Part shown: piece after piece, positions 1 to 7,863 of the stretch
Position numbering within the stretch: the stretch's first letter is position 1
Layout: each line of letters begins with the position of its first letter
From: Lysobacterales bacterium
GTDB lineage: Bacteria > Pseudomonadota > Gammaproteobacteria > Xanthomonadales > SZUA-38
Length of the DNA stretch: 64,000 nt
NCBI GenBank assembly: GCA_030065125.1
Contig: JASJDM010000003.1
Span: 25,654-89,653 of the forward strand
Direction of reading: 5' to 3'
Program-made: the position numbers and the translations under genes
Notes under the pieces: model-generated
Told to the model about the DNA's origin: nothing
Database searches by the model: none
Seen by the model: only the letters and a program-made list of their open reading frames with translations

Positions 1-626
1 ACCATCTGGAATGGTTTGACATGACAGGTTGAGCAGTCTTCGCCAAAGAAATGGTGGGCTGCCTGCAGGGTGCCGCTGATCCACTGGCCGTCGCTGGGCA
101 CCACCGGTGTTGCCCGCAGTTTGTCCTGGAGTCCCGGCACGTAATGGCCGGCCACCGGCAGCCCCAGCCCGATGCCTGTGGCCAGCAGGAACAGGGTCCA
201 GGACACGCTGCGCTTGGCCAGCCAGGTGCCTTTGAGTGAGAACGGGCGGTCGGCGAACTTGGCGGCCTTGGATTCGGTGGCCGCCTCGGCCTCGCTGATT
301 TCCACCGCTGCGTCGAAGCCCTGGGGTGGTTTGATGACTCGAATCAGCTGCCCGCCGATTTCAATGCGTGATCCAATGCCGGCACCGGCGGCCTGCTGCA
401 GTTTGCCGTCCACCCGGACCCCTGCAGCGATCAGCGACTCCACCCGAAAGCGGGCGCCCTTGAGCGGGACAATGCGGGCATGTTCCAGGGCGACCCGCAA
501 GTCGGACAGGAACACGCCCTGGCCGGCGGCCCGACCGATGGTCAGGGACTCGCCGCCGTACACCTCGTCGGTGTGGGCGACCGCGCCTTTTTTCTTACGG
601 GTAATGGTTCTGACTAGCCAGCGCAT
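1..626 (-). CDS. FHA-like, membrane-anchored protein with haem c motif (partial, 3' end outside window)
   Basis: Read on the minus strand from the ATG at 626-624, the frame stays open for 208 codons to the window edge. Residues about 20-100 look like an FHA-type fold (a GESLTIGR-like start, a VALEHARI stretch and a later VRVDGK turn); this is a weak family call. One hydrophobic segment follows at about residues 145-170. Close to the edge, bases 21-35 encode CSTCH, a CxxCH covalent haem-attachment motif, so the missing C-terminus probably holds one or more haems outside the cytoplasm. The start lies 12 bases after the stop of the cytochrome-b-like gene, so it is the third gene of that operon. 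Likely role: electron carrier at the membrane, with the FHA-like part as a cytoplasmic phosphoprotein-binding or docking domain. The role is inference. Confidence 0.6.
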   Translation of the reverse strand, partial: MRWLVRTITRKKKGAVAHTDEVYGGESLTIGRAAGQGVFLSDLRVALEHARIVPLKGARFRVESLIAAGVRVDGKLQQAAGAGIGSRIEIGGQLIRVIKPPQGFDAAVEISEAEAATESKAAKFADRPFSLKGTWLAKRSVSWTLFLLATGIGLGLPVAGHYVPGLQDKLRATPVVPSDGQWISGTLQAAHHFFGEDCSTCHVKPFQM

Positions 627-638
627 GGTTCGCGTTCC

Positions 639-1535
639 TTACCAGTAAAAGAACACCGAGACCACGTGGGCGGTCAGTGCTCCGATGAGCGCAAAGGTGA
701 TGGGGACGTGGAAATACAGCCAGATGTCCATCAGGGCCTGGTACTGGACATCTTTTGCCACTTTGGACGCCAGCGCTTTTTTGCGATGGAGTACGTCCAG
801 CAGCTGGCGCAGGCGTTCAGACTCCTGGCCGCCGGCGCCCGCCAGGAAATCCACCATGGCGAACATCGTGGGCATTTCGGCCGTTTCGGGCCGATCCTGT
901 TTTTTCTCGAGATTGTCAAGCATTCGCTTGGTTTCATCCACCGCCCCCTGGGCGCCGTCCCGGGCAAACAGCTGGTCCATGACGCCACCGCCCAGACGGG
1001 TCCGACCAATGGAGCGCAGCACCATCTGGTGGACCTTGGGTCCCAGCTTGTCCGCGAGCCGTACGCTTTCGTCGTCCAGTTCGGCGATCTCTTCCAGCAT
1101 GGACTCGCGGCTGGTATTGGCGCGGTTCTGGGTCATGAGGGTGGGGTAGCGCAGGTAGGCGAAAACTCCGAAAAAACCGCTGACAATGACCACCACCATC
1201 AGTACGTAGGCGATGGTGTGGACGTTCCAGCCGAACTGGAACCCGGTATGCAAAGTGGCGATGAAGATCAGGCAGGTGCCCAGGTAGACGTGGGCGGACA
1301 GCCAGCCGCGCAGGGAGCCGACGTTGTTGCGGTAAGTGCGCTTGCGATAGCCAAACAGCATCAGCCACAGGATCAGGGCTGCGCCGATGCCTCCCAGGGT
1401 GTAACCCAGCCAGGTGCCGCCGTTGGGGCCGTCGCTGGGGTTGTGCCAGACGTAAGCGACCAGGCTGCCCACCAGCAGTATCAGGGACACCCACAGGTAG
1501 CGCAGGCCTTTAAATGTCAGAAACGATTCTTGCAT
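639..1535 (-). CDS. membrane cytochrome-b-like protein
   Basis: The 298-residue protein has about four N-terminal transmembrane segments (roughly residues 12-30, 45-62, 78-98 and 108-128), a long soluble helical region (about 130-265), and a last hydrophobic segment ending in FFYW. Histidines inside or beside the membrane segments (SAHVY, TLHTG, VHTIA, YFHVP, TAHVV) could ligate b-type haems, as in ferric-reductase and cytochrome b561-like proteins. The ATG follows the oxidoreductase stop by 12 bases and the next gene follows by 12 bases, so the three are one operon. It probably passes electrons from the cytoplasmic FAD/Fe-S protein to the haem c protein downstream. The haem count and direction of flow are inferred; I recognise no named family with certainty. 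Confidence 0.6.
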   Translation of the reverse strand: MQESFLTFKGLRYLWVSLILLVGSLVAYVWHNPSDGPNGGTWLGYTLGGIGAALILWLMLFGYRKRTYRNNVGSLRGWLSAHVYLGTCLIFIATLHTGFQFGWNVHTIAYVLMVVVIVSGFFGVFAYLRYPTLMTQNRANTSRESMLEEIAELDDESVRLADKLGPKVHQMVLRSIGRTRLGGGVMDQLFARDGAQGAVDETKRMLDNLEKKQDRPETAEMPTMFAMVDFLAGAGGQESERLRQLLDVLHRKKALASKVAKDVQYQALMDIWLYFHVPITFALIGALTAHVVSVFFYW

Positions 1536-1547
1536 GACTCTCCCTGC

Positions 1548-3950
1548 TCAACCCACCGAATTGGCAAAGGACGCCAGATCCTCCGGAGATATCCGGATGG
1601 CCGCCCCGGTGGGGCAGGACCGGACACAGGCAGGGCCGCCCGAGAGGTCCTTGCACATGTCGCATTTGACCGCCTTTTTCTCACCCTTGGCCTTCTTTTT
1701 GGATGTCAGGTCCTGTCCGGGTCCCGGCCCCCGGCCAAACAGCAGCCATTGCAGGATGCCGGGCTTGCCCGGCGGCGTGGCGGACATGTGAATCACGCCA
1801 TAGGGGCAGTTGCGCTGGCAGTTGCCGCAGCCGATGCAGTTGTCAGCAATGAATACTTCCCCGTCGGGCGCCCGGTGAATGGCATCCGGCGGGCAGTCCT
1901 TCATGCAGTGGGGATGCTCGCAGTGCCGGCATGAGGTCGGTACGTGAACCGTTGCGTAGGTCGGCCCGGCTTCCCGGTTCAGCCGGGAGGTTCCGCCGTG
2001 GGTTTCGGCACAGGCTTTTTCACAGTTGTCGCAGCGTACGCACAGTGCCTCGTCGATCAGGAGGATGTCGGTGGCCTCGCCAACGCCCTGGGAAACCAGG
2101 AATGAAATGAGGTCGCCGCCCTCGGGCTGGGACTGCATGGACAGGTTGGCCGCTGCCCGCTGCCGGTACTCCGCCTGGAGTCTCAGGCGCAGCTCCGGCT
2201 CCCGCATCAGCAGCTGCTTGAAGGCGTTACCATCCAGCCGGATGGTTTCGGTTGCGATGGCTGCCCGGGCCGACGCAGAGCGCACGTTGTCACCCAGCAA
2301 AGCCATTTCACCCACATAGTTGCCGGCAGGCACATAAGAAAGAATGACTTCGCGGCCGCCGATGCCGCGGGAAATGGTCAGCGAGCCCACGCGCACCAGG
2401 TGAATGCAGTCGCCGTTGTCGCCTTCCTCGAACAGGACATCGCCGGCGCGGAAATTCTCGATGGTGGCGGTGGCCACGATGTCCTGCAGCTTGTCTGCGG
2501 GCGTGTCTGGCGCAAAGCGGGACTGGATGGCCCGCATGATGAACGCTTCGTCGATCACCCGCTTCACCGCGTCCACCGAGTTGATCAGCTTGTTCATGGA
2601 CCGCCGCGGCGTTTCGATCAGCACCGTGCCGCTGCCGGCGCGGACCGTGGCTGAGCGCCGGCGCCCTGAGATCAGGCTCATTTCGCCAAAAAACTCGCCG
2701 GCGCCCAGGGAAATGGTCTTGCCGGTGGCCTCGTCCACCACAATTTCCACCGTGCCCTCGACGATACTGAAAAAGGTGTTGGTGTAATCGTTGCGAGCGA
2801 AAATGGTCTCGCCGGGGGCCGGCGTCCGAATATCGGAATCCAGCATGAACTCGCGCAGCTGCAGCTCAGTAATGGGCGACAGCAGCTTGACGTTTTTCTG
2901 TACCTTGACCAGCGCGTTGTGCACCGAGGTAAAGCCCGGCATGTGCTGAAATTTGTCCCGCAGCAGCGGCTCATCGGCGGGCTCAACGTCGTTGCCCATG
3001 ATGAATTCAACAACCTCGTAGCCCTGGTTCATGGCCTGCTTGATCAGCGGGTAGCCGGCCAGGGCGCCGATGATGTAAAGCCCGGGTACATTGGACTCGT
3101 ACCTGGGTGTAATCTCGGGTACCGATGCCGGATCGTTGTTGGGAAACTCGATGCCGCAGGATTCCACGAAGCGACGCGGCGGAATGGCGCCCAGCCGGGC
3201 GATGACCCGGTCGATTTCCACCTCGGCCTGGCCCTCGGGGGTGTTGAACACGATCAGGCCGGGCTTGTCGCCGCCTTCAAGCGCCTCGACCCGGTCGACA
3301 TTGGTGCTGTAGTAACACTCGATGGTGCCGTCTTCGATGTTTTTCAGGATGGCGGCTTCGTTGGCGTCCTTGGCCCGGGCAAATTCGTCCCGCCGATTGA
3401 CGATGATGACGTTGTTCTGCTTGGCCAGGGCAGTGGCATTTTCGATGGCGGCGTCACCGGCACCGATCACCGCAATGGTCTCGTCGGCGAACTCGTCCGG
3501 GTCGGCCAGCTGGTACTGGACGAAGGGCAGGTCTTCACCCGCGGTCCCCAGCTTGCGCAGATTGCCCTGCAGTCCAATGGACATGACGACGTTTTCGGCC
3601 TTGACTTCGCCGCCGCCCTTGATGGCCAGCCTGAACAGGTTCCCCTGTTTCTCGATGCCGACGACCTCGTTCTTGAAATAGACGTTGGTGCGGTGGGAGG
3701 CGATGCCTTTGTCCCAGGCGCCCAGTACCGCCTCCCGAGTGCCGGCGGTGAACTCCAGCGGGCTGCGCAGCGGAAGGATCTCCGGCTCAGCCATCACGTG
3801 TTTGCCTTTCTGGTAAAGAAAGATGGTGTTGGAGAGATGGGCTTCGGCTTCAAGCAGTACGTGGGGAATCCCTTTTTCCGCGGCTCGAGCCGCGGCGCTC
3901 AGACCCGCGGGGCCGGATCCGACCACCGCAATCTTGAAGGTTTCCGCCAT
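1548..3950 (-). CDS. FAD/NAD(P) oxidoreductase fused to two cyclic-nucleotide-binding domains and a polyferredoxin domain
   Basis: This is an 800-residue fusion. Residues about 1-325 are a thioredoxin-reductase-like flavoprotein with the FAD motif GSGPAG near the N-terminus and the NAD(P) motif GAGDAA near residue 165; the redox CxxC of true thioredoxin reductases is missing. Residues about 340-465 and 475-595 are two CRP-type cyclic-nucleotide domains, each with a phosphate-binding cassette (FFGEMS...RRSATV and YVGEMA...VRSASA). Residues about 630-785 carry four cysteine clusters (CVRCDNC, CRHCEHPHC, CIGCGNC, CDMC...CVRSC) that resemble DmsB/HycB-type [4Fe-4S] ferredoxin subunits. The ATG at 3950 is preferred over the in-frame ATG at 3965 because AGGGG lies 7 bases upstream of it. 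It heads an operon with the cytochrome-b-like and haem c genes. Inferred role: NAD(P)H oxidation feeding a membrane cytochrome chain, gated by cAMP or cGMP. Confidence 0.8.
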   Translation of the reverse strand: MAETFKIAVVGSGPAGLSAAARAAEKGIPHVLLEAEAHLSNTIFLYQKGKHVMAEPEILPLRSPLEFTAGTREAVLGAWDKGIASHRTNVYFKNEVVGIEKQGNLFRLAIKGGGEVKAENVVMSIGLQGNLRKLGTAGEDLPFVQYQLADPDEFADETIAVIGAGDAAIENATALAKQNNVIIVNRRDEFARAKDANEAAILKNIEDGTIECYYSTNVDRVEALEGGDKPGLIVFNTPEGQAEVEIDRVIARLGAIPPRRFVESCGIEFPNNDPASVPEITPRYESNVPGLYIIGALAGYPLIKQAMNQGYEVVEFIMGNDVEPADEPLLRDKFQHMPGFTSVHNALVKVQKNVKLLSPITELQLREFMLDSDIRTPAPGETIFARNDYTNTFFSIVEGTVEIVVDEATGKTISLGAGEFFGEMSLISGRRRSATVRAGSGTVLIETPRRSMNKLINSVDAVKRVIDEAFIMRAIQSRFAPDTPADKLQDIVATATIENFRAGDVLFEEGDNGDCIHLVRVGSLTISRGIGGREVILSYVPAGNYVGEMALLGDNVRSASARAAIATETIRLDGNAFKQLLMREPELRLRLQAEYRQRAAANLSMQSQPEGGDLISFLVSQGVGEATDILLIDEALCVRCDNCEKACAETHGGTSRLNREAGPTYATVHVPTSCRHCEHPHCMKDCPPDAIHRAPDGEVFIADNCIGCGNCQRNCPYGVIHMSATPPGKPGILQWLLFGRGPGPGQDLTSKKKAKGEKKAVKCDMCKDLSGGPACVRSCPTGAAIRISPEDLASFANSVG

Positions 3951-4195
3951 CCCATTCCCCTGCATGAACGGCGGAGGCCTGGTCCGCCTGCTTCCCCATA
4001 AACCTCAACCGCAGACTCCTCCCACGTCTGCCGTCCAGGTGTCGCACATCTGGCGGTCGAAATTGACCCCTGCAACCGCCCTGTTTTTTATAGAGCAAAG
4101 CACTGCTGAAAGCAAATTGACCACGGTGATGTCGGGCGTCCGGAAGGGACTGTTCACAGGCAGTTGGAATTGCGTCTGAATGGGCCGGCGGCGGC

Positions 4196-4224
4196 AAAAA
4201 AAACCCCGGCCTGGGCCGGGGTTT
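4196..4224 (-). terminator. rho-independent terminator, minus direction
   Basis: A perfect inverted repeat (AAACCCCGGCC at 4201-4211 and GGCCGGGGTTT at 4214-4224) is flanked on its left by eight A's at 4196-4203. On the minus strand this is a GC-rich stem followed by eight T's, so it stops transcripts arriving from glutamate dehydrogenase. The rest of the 3951-4316 gap shows only this element, the hairpin at 4282-4316 and presumably the promoter of the oxidoreductase operon, which I could not place. Confidence 0.85.
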
Positions 4225-4281
4225 GTGTACAGGTATTCAGGCCATGACTGGCAGGGTGTTGAAAAAACCACCCATGGTTTT

Positions 4282-4316
4282 CAGGCTGTCGAAAAACTGC
4301 ATTTTTCAACAGCCTG
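4282..4316 (-). terminator. hairpin directly after the gdhA stop codon
   Basis: A 15-base stem with one mismatch (CAGGCTGTCGAAAAA, loop CTGCA, TTTTTCAACAGCCTG) starts one base after the glutamate dehydrogenase stop codon. It lacks a separate T-run but contains paired A/T runs. It either terminates, stabilises the mRNA 3' end, or works together with the stronger terminator 60 bases downstream. Confidence 0.55.
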
Positions 4317-5666
4317 CTAGACCACGCCGTAAGCCAGCATGGCATCAGCGACCTTGACGAATCCGGCGACGTTGGAGCCCTGCAGGTAGTTGACCCAGCC
4401 TTCCTCCTGGCCGTACTCCACGCACTGGTCGTGGATGTTCATCATGATTTCCCGCAGTCGCTGGTCCAGTTCATCGCGACTCCAGGACAGGCGCATGCTG
4501 TTCTGGGTCATTTCCAGGCCGGACACGGCGACACCGCCGGCGTTGGCGGCCTTGCTGGGGCCGAACATGATCCTGGCGTCGATGTAGGCATCGATGGCGC
4601 CCTGTTCAGACGGCATGTTGGCGCCCTCGGCTACCGCAATCACGCCATTGGCGATCAGTGCCTTGGCGTCGTCTTCGTTGATTTCGTTCTGGGTAGCACA
4701 TGGGAAGGCCAGGTCACAGGGGACCGCCCAGGGGCGCTGACCTTCGAAAAACTCGCAGCCGAACTCCTGGGCGTACTCGCTGATGCGGCCGCGGCGGTTT
4801 TCTTTCAGGTCTTTGACCCATTCCAGTTTTTCCGCGTCGATTCCTTCAGGGTCGTGGATGAATCCGCTGGAGTCTGACAGAGTCACGACCTTGCCGCCCA
4901 GGTGGTTCACCTTTTCAACGGTGTACTGGGCCACGTTGCCCGAGCCCGAAACCACGGCGGTCTTGCCTTCCACGTCCTGTCCGGCGTGGCGCAGCATGTC
5001 CTGGCAGTAATACACGCAACCATAACCCGTGGCTTCTGTGCGGATCAGGCTGCCGCCAAATGCCAGGCCCTTGCCGGTAAGCACACCGACAAACTCGTTT
5101 TCCAGGCGCAGATACTGGCCGAACATGTAGCTGACCTCCCGTGCGCCAACACCGATGTCACCCGCAGGCACGTCGGTGTGGGGGCCGATGTGGCGATGCA
5201 GTTCCGTCATGAACGCCTGACAGAACCGCATGACCTCGGAGTCGGATTTACCCTTGGGATTGAAATCCGATCCACCTTTGCCACCACCCATGGGCAGGCC
5301 GGTCAGGCTGTTTTTGAAGGTCTGTTCGAAGGCGAGGAACTTGAGCACGCTCTGGGTCACGCTCTTGTGGAAGCGGATGCCGCCCTTGTAGGGGCCGATG
5401 GCGTTGCAGTGCTGGACGCGGTAGCCGCGGTTGACCCGCACCTGGCCTTCATCGTCCTGCCAGCACACCCGGAAGGTGATGATCCGGTCGGGCTCGGTCA
5501 GGCGCTCCATGATCTGGGCATCACGATATTCCGGCTTGTCGATGATGAAGGGCAGAACGCTCTGCACGACCTCATAAACCGCCTGGTGAAATTCGTGTTC
5601 GCCGGGATTCCGGCGCTTCAGGCCGTCCATGAACTCTTCCAGCGTGGATATGGTTGAATACGGCAT
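4317..5666 (-). CDS. gdhA: NADP-specific glutamate dehydrogenase
   Basis: The 449-residue length fits the hexameric bacterial GdhA family. It catalyses reversible reductive amination of 2-oxoglutarate to glutamate, usually with NADPH, for ammonium assimilation in the cytoplasm. Visible signatures are the glycine-rich PMGGGKGG loop with the catalytic lysine, the DVPAGDIGVG segment with the catalytic aspartate, and the Rossmann motif GSGNVA. The ATG has purine-rich sequence upstream (AGGGAGGGGCAAG). The gene stands alone with two hairpins after its stop and a 250-base divergent gap upstream that contains an 11-base inverted repeat. Nothing is unusual in the protein. Confidence 0.96.
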   Translation of the reverse strand: MPYSTISTLEEFMDGLKRRNPGEHEFHQAVYEVVQSVLPFIIDKPEYRDAQIMERLTEPDRIITFRVCWQDDEGQVRVNRGYRVQHCNAIGPYKGGIRFHKSVTQSVLKFLAFEQTFKNSLTGLPMGGGKGGSDFNPKGKSDSEVMRFCQAFMTELHRHIGPHTDVPAGDIGVGAREVSYMFGQYLRLENEFVGVLTGKGLAFGGSLIRTEATGYGCVYYCQDMLRHAGQDVEGKTAVVSGSGNVAQYTVEKVNHLGGKVVTLSDSSGFIHDPEGIDAEKLEWVKDLKENRRGRISEYAQEFGCEFFEGQRPWAVPCDLAFPCATQNEINEDDAKALIANGVIAVAEGANMPSEQGAIDAYIDARIMFGPSKAANAGGVAVSGLEMTQNSMRLSWSRDELDQRLREIMMNIHDQCVEYGQEEGWVNYLQGSNVAGFVKVADAMLAYGVV

Positions 5667-5807
5667 CTTGCCCCTCCCTGCCTAACTCGAATTTGGTGTG
5701 GAGCGCTGATTCTACGCCGGCCGGGGCAGGGTACAAGCAGTACTTTGCTGAGCCGGTGCTGGTGAATCGCCGCCGTCAGAAAGCGCCACGTATCCGGTAA
5801 TGCTTCA

Positions 5808-5845
5808 CAAAATTCGTATACCGAGACAATTTTTTACGAATTTTG
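5808..5845. promoter_or_regulatory. perfect 11-base inverted repeat, possible operator
   Basis: CAAAATTCGTA at 5808-5818 is the exact reverse complement of TACGAATTTTG at 5835-5845, separated by 16 bases. It lies in the AT-rich middle of the divergent gap between gdhA and the chaperone/PilZ-like gene. The symmetry suggests a dimeric regulator site; no regulator gene is adjacent. A weak -10-like TATACT follows at 5891-5896 for the plus-strand gene, without a convincing -35. Confidence 0.45.
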
Positions 5846-5918
5846 GGCACATACGGGCGTATCTGAAGGGAAGTTCTTTGATCCAGGCGCTATACTGCAA
5901 TCAGCGAATCGTCCAGAG

Positions 5919-7664
5919 ATGGGACAAGATTTCGCGATAACACAAGCGGGGTTCTTAATCTTGGAGCCGAGGGCAGTATCACTGACTGCTGCGACACCGC
6001 ACCAGGAGAAACCGGGACGCAGTTCCAAGTTTGCAGGCCGTCGGGCTTTTGACCAATGGCTGGAATCGCTCCCCCTGGCAAATGTGTCGGCAGCTGGAAA
6101 CGAGTTGTTGTTGGGCATACAGGAGCTCAACCACTCCCGCGTGAGCGCGCGTTTCCGCTACCAGGTGCTGGAGCGCCTGACCGAACCCTGCCTGGCTGTC
6201 ATCAACGTACTGGACAAGCAGTTCCAGGACGCCGCCTTCCCACTGGATGCCAAAACCGAGAAAAGCGGCCGCATGGTCATCCAGTTCTTCAAGGAAATGG
6301 CGCTGGGCTACCGCCTGGCTGCCCACCAGTTTGCCGGCGAAACCGCAACCCTGTCCCTGCTGAACAAGCGGGTGGGGGCAACCTGCCTGCACCGCGCGCT
6401 GTCCTGCTGTGAGCAGCTGCTGTACCGCTCCAGTCTGCTGTTCAAGCCTCTGGAGCCCGGCGGCTGGGACGAAATCCATACGCTGTATGCGTTCACCGCC
6501 CAGAACGGCCTGGAGACCCGCAACTGCGAAGACCCCTTCGGCTGGCTCAACAGGCCGCACTCCATCCAGGAAACCTACAAGCGTATTCTGCTCATGGGTC
6601 TGTGCGACCCATCGCGATTGAGCCAGCGCGCAATCCAGCAGGTGCACTGCGCCTGCGAGTTGTGGAGCAACCGCTGCGAAATCGCGCCGGCCATCGGCCG
6701 GGCGCCCGAGGGGTCATTCACCATCGACGTGAACGCCGACGAGGCGCCGCAGCTGGTCCAGGAGTCCGGGGCCTGTCTGGACAACGTGGACTTCGTTTTC
6801 GACCTGTCCCGCCTGAAATCCTGGCTGGTCGACGTCATGAATGCCGACGGCGGCCGGGCCCGGGATATCAGCTTCAAGATTGCCGGCCACCCGCCGCTGA
6901 TCCTGGACAGCCTGCTGCTGCGGCAGCTGGTAGCGACCTGGGGTGTGCGAATTGCTCGCAACCATCAGCGAATTCCCGCGGAACACAGCATCCGGATGCT
7001 GGTGGGCATCAACGGCATTCATTTCATGACTGCCGGTGAACAGAGCTTCAGCCAGTTCCTGGAAGAGACCGGAAACGAGATGTTCATGCGGCAGGGCGGC
7101 TCCGTGAATAACTGGATCATCGGCAGCGACCAGCGGTTCCGGCCGCCGGTTTACCAGGCCCAGGTGCTCAATCAGAGCCTGGGTGGCTATCGCCTGCGGC
7201 TTACCGATATGGAGCAGATGCACCTTAAAGTGGGTGAACTGATTGCCGTCAGCGCTTCGTCGGTGAACGAACGGGATGCCGTATGGATGATCGGAGCTGT
7301 TCGCTGGCTGCACTCAGTGAGCACCACCGAGCTGGAAGTCGGTGTGTCCATCATCGGGCAGGGCGTCCGCACTGCAGCGGTCATGGCCGATACGCCCGGT
7401 AAGCGCGTGCCGGCGGCCCGCGGCCTGATCATCCAGGGGTTTACCGCGGAGACCCGCGAACAGGATTTCCTGCTGCTGCCGCCATTCCACTCCGACTGCA
7501 GCACGCCGCTGACCATGGAATGGCGTGACGATATGGAAATGGAGTCCTCCCGGGTGCAATTGCTGGAACTGGTGGATCGCACCACCGAGTATTGCCGGTT
7601 CACTTTTGAAGCCCACAACGTCAGTCAGCAAAAGGTTCCCCTGGCCGACGCCGCCTCGTCCTGA
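5919..7664 (+). CDS. conserved protein of the 'molecular chaperone'/PilZ-like type, about 580 residues
   Basis: The 581-residue cytoplasmic protein has no signal peptide or membrane segment. An N-terminal helical half (about residues 40-250) includes a WLESLPLAN-type motif, a helix-rich LNHSRVSARFRYQVLERL stretch and an LAL/ALGYRLA motif. I recall this from a family usually annotated as hypothetical, 'molecular chaperone' or PilZ-like protein in Pseudomonas and Xanthomonas. The C-terminal half (about 440-575) is beta-rich and could be a PilZ-like barrel, but the RxxxR and DxSxxG c-di-GMP signatures are not clear. The ATG at 5919 is the first good start. The gene is monocistronic. A c-di-GMP effector role in surface behaviour is only a possibility. 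Confidence 0.55.
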   Translation: MGQDFAITQAGFLILEPRAVSLTAATPHQEKPGRSSKFAGRRAFDQWLESLPLANVSAAGNELLLGIQELNHSRVSARFRYQVLERLTEPCLAVINVLDKQFQDAAFPLDAKTEKSGRMVIQFFKEMALGYRLAAHQFAGETATLSLLNKRVGATCLHRALSCCEQLLYRSSLLFKPLEPGGWDEIHTLYAFTAQNGLETRNCEDPFGWLNRPHSIQETYKRILLMGLCDPSRLSQRAIQQVHCACELWSNRCEIAPAIGRAPEGSFTIDVNADEAPQLVQESGACLDNVDFVFDLSRLKSWLVDVMNADGGRARDISFKIAGHPPLILDSLLLRQLVATWGVRIARNHQRIPAEHSIRMLVGINGIHFMTAGEQSFSQFLEETGNEMFMRQGGSVNNWIIGSDQRFRPPVYQAQVLNQSLGGYRLRLTDMEQMHLKVGELIAVSASSVNERDAVWMIGAVRWLHSVSTTELEVGVSIIGQGVRTAAVMADTPGKRVPAARGLIIQGFTAETREQDFLLLPPFHSDCSTPLTMEWRDDMEMESSRVQLLELVDRTTEYCRFTFEAHNVSQQKVPLADAASS

Positions 7665-7740
7665 GCCGGCTAAAACCCTCCCATGAGCCGGTGCCCGATG
7701 CCGGATGCAATGGGGTTTTGAATTCCATTGATAGACAGCC

Positions 7741-7789
7741 CCCGATGGTGCGCCCGAGTCCTGTCGGGCGGCGCTTGCGCCGGATCGGG
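7741..7789 (+). other. possible three-way junction structure between genes
   Basis: A closing stem CCCGAT (7741-7746)/ATCGGG (7784-7789) encloses two adjacent hairpins: a 7-pair stem at 7751-7770 and GCGC-TT-GCGC at 7771-7780. It lies after the stop at 7664 and just upstream of a candidate promoter, so it is more likely the 3' end structure of the upstream transcript than a leader of the receptor gene. No T-run follows. Confidence 0.3.
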
Positions 7790-7794
7790 TAGCT

Positions 7795-7823
7795 TTGTGA
7801 TAAAGGTATATCTTTAGTACAAT
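7795..7823 (+). promoter_or_regulatory. candidate sigma-70 promoter of the TonB receptor
   Basis: TTGTGA at 7795-7800 and TACAAT at 7818-7823 are separated by exactly 17 bases in an AT-rich stretch, 40 bases before the receptor start codon. Confidence 0.55.
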
Positions 7824-7863
7824 TTTGACCGATTGCTGACTGGAATCATGGCTGGAGGAAACC

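Noticed and set aside
3951..4195. Possible small genes in the gap after the oxidoreductase start
   Set aside because: Several short frames exist in all directions, but none has a ribosome site or a plausible domain; the gap is treated as promoter and terminator region.
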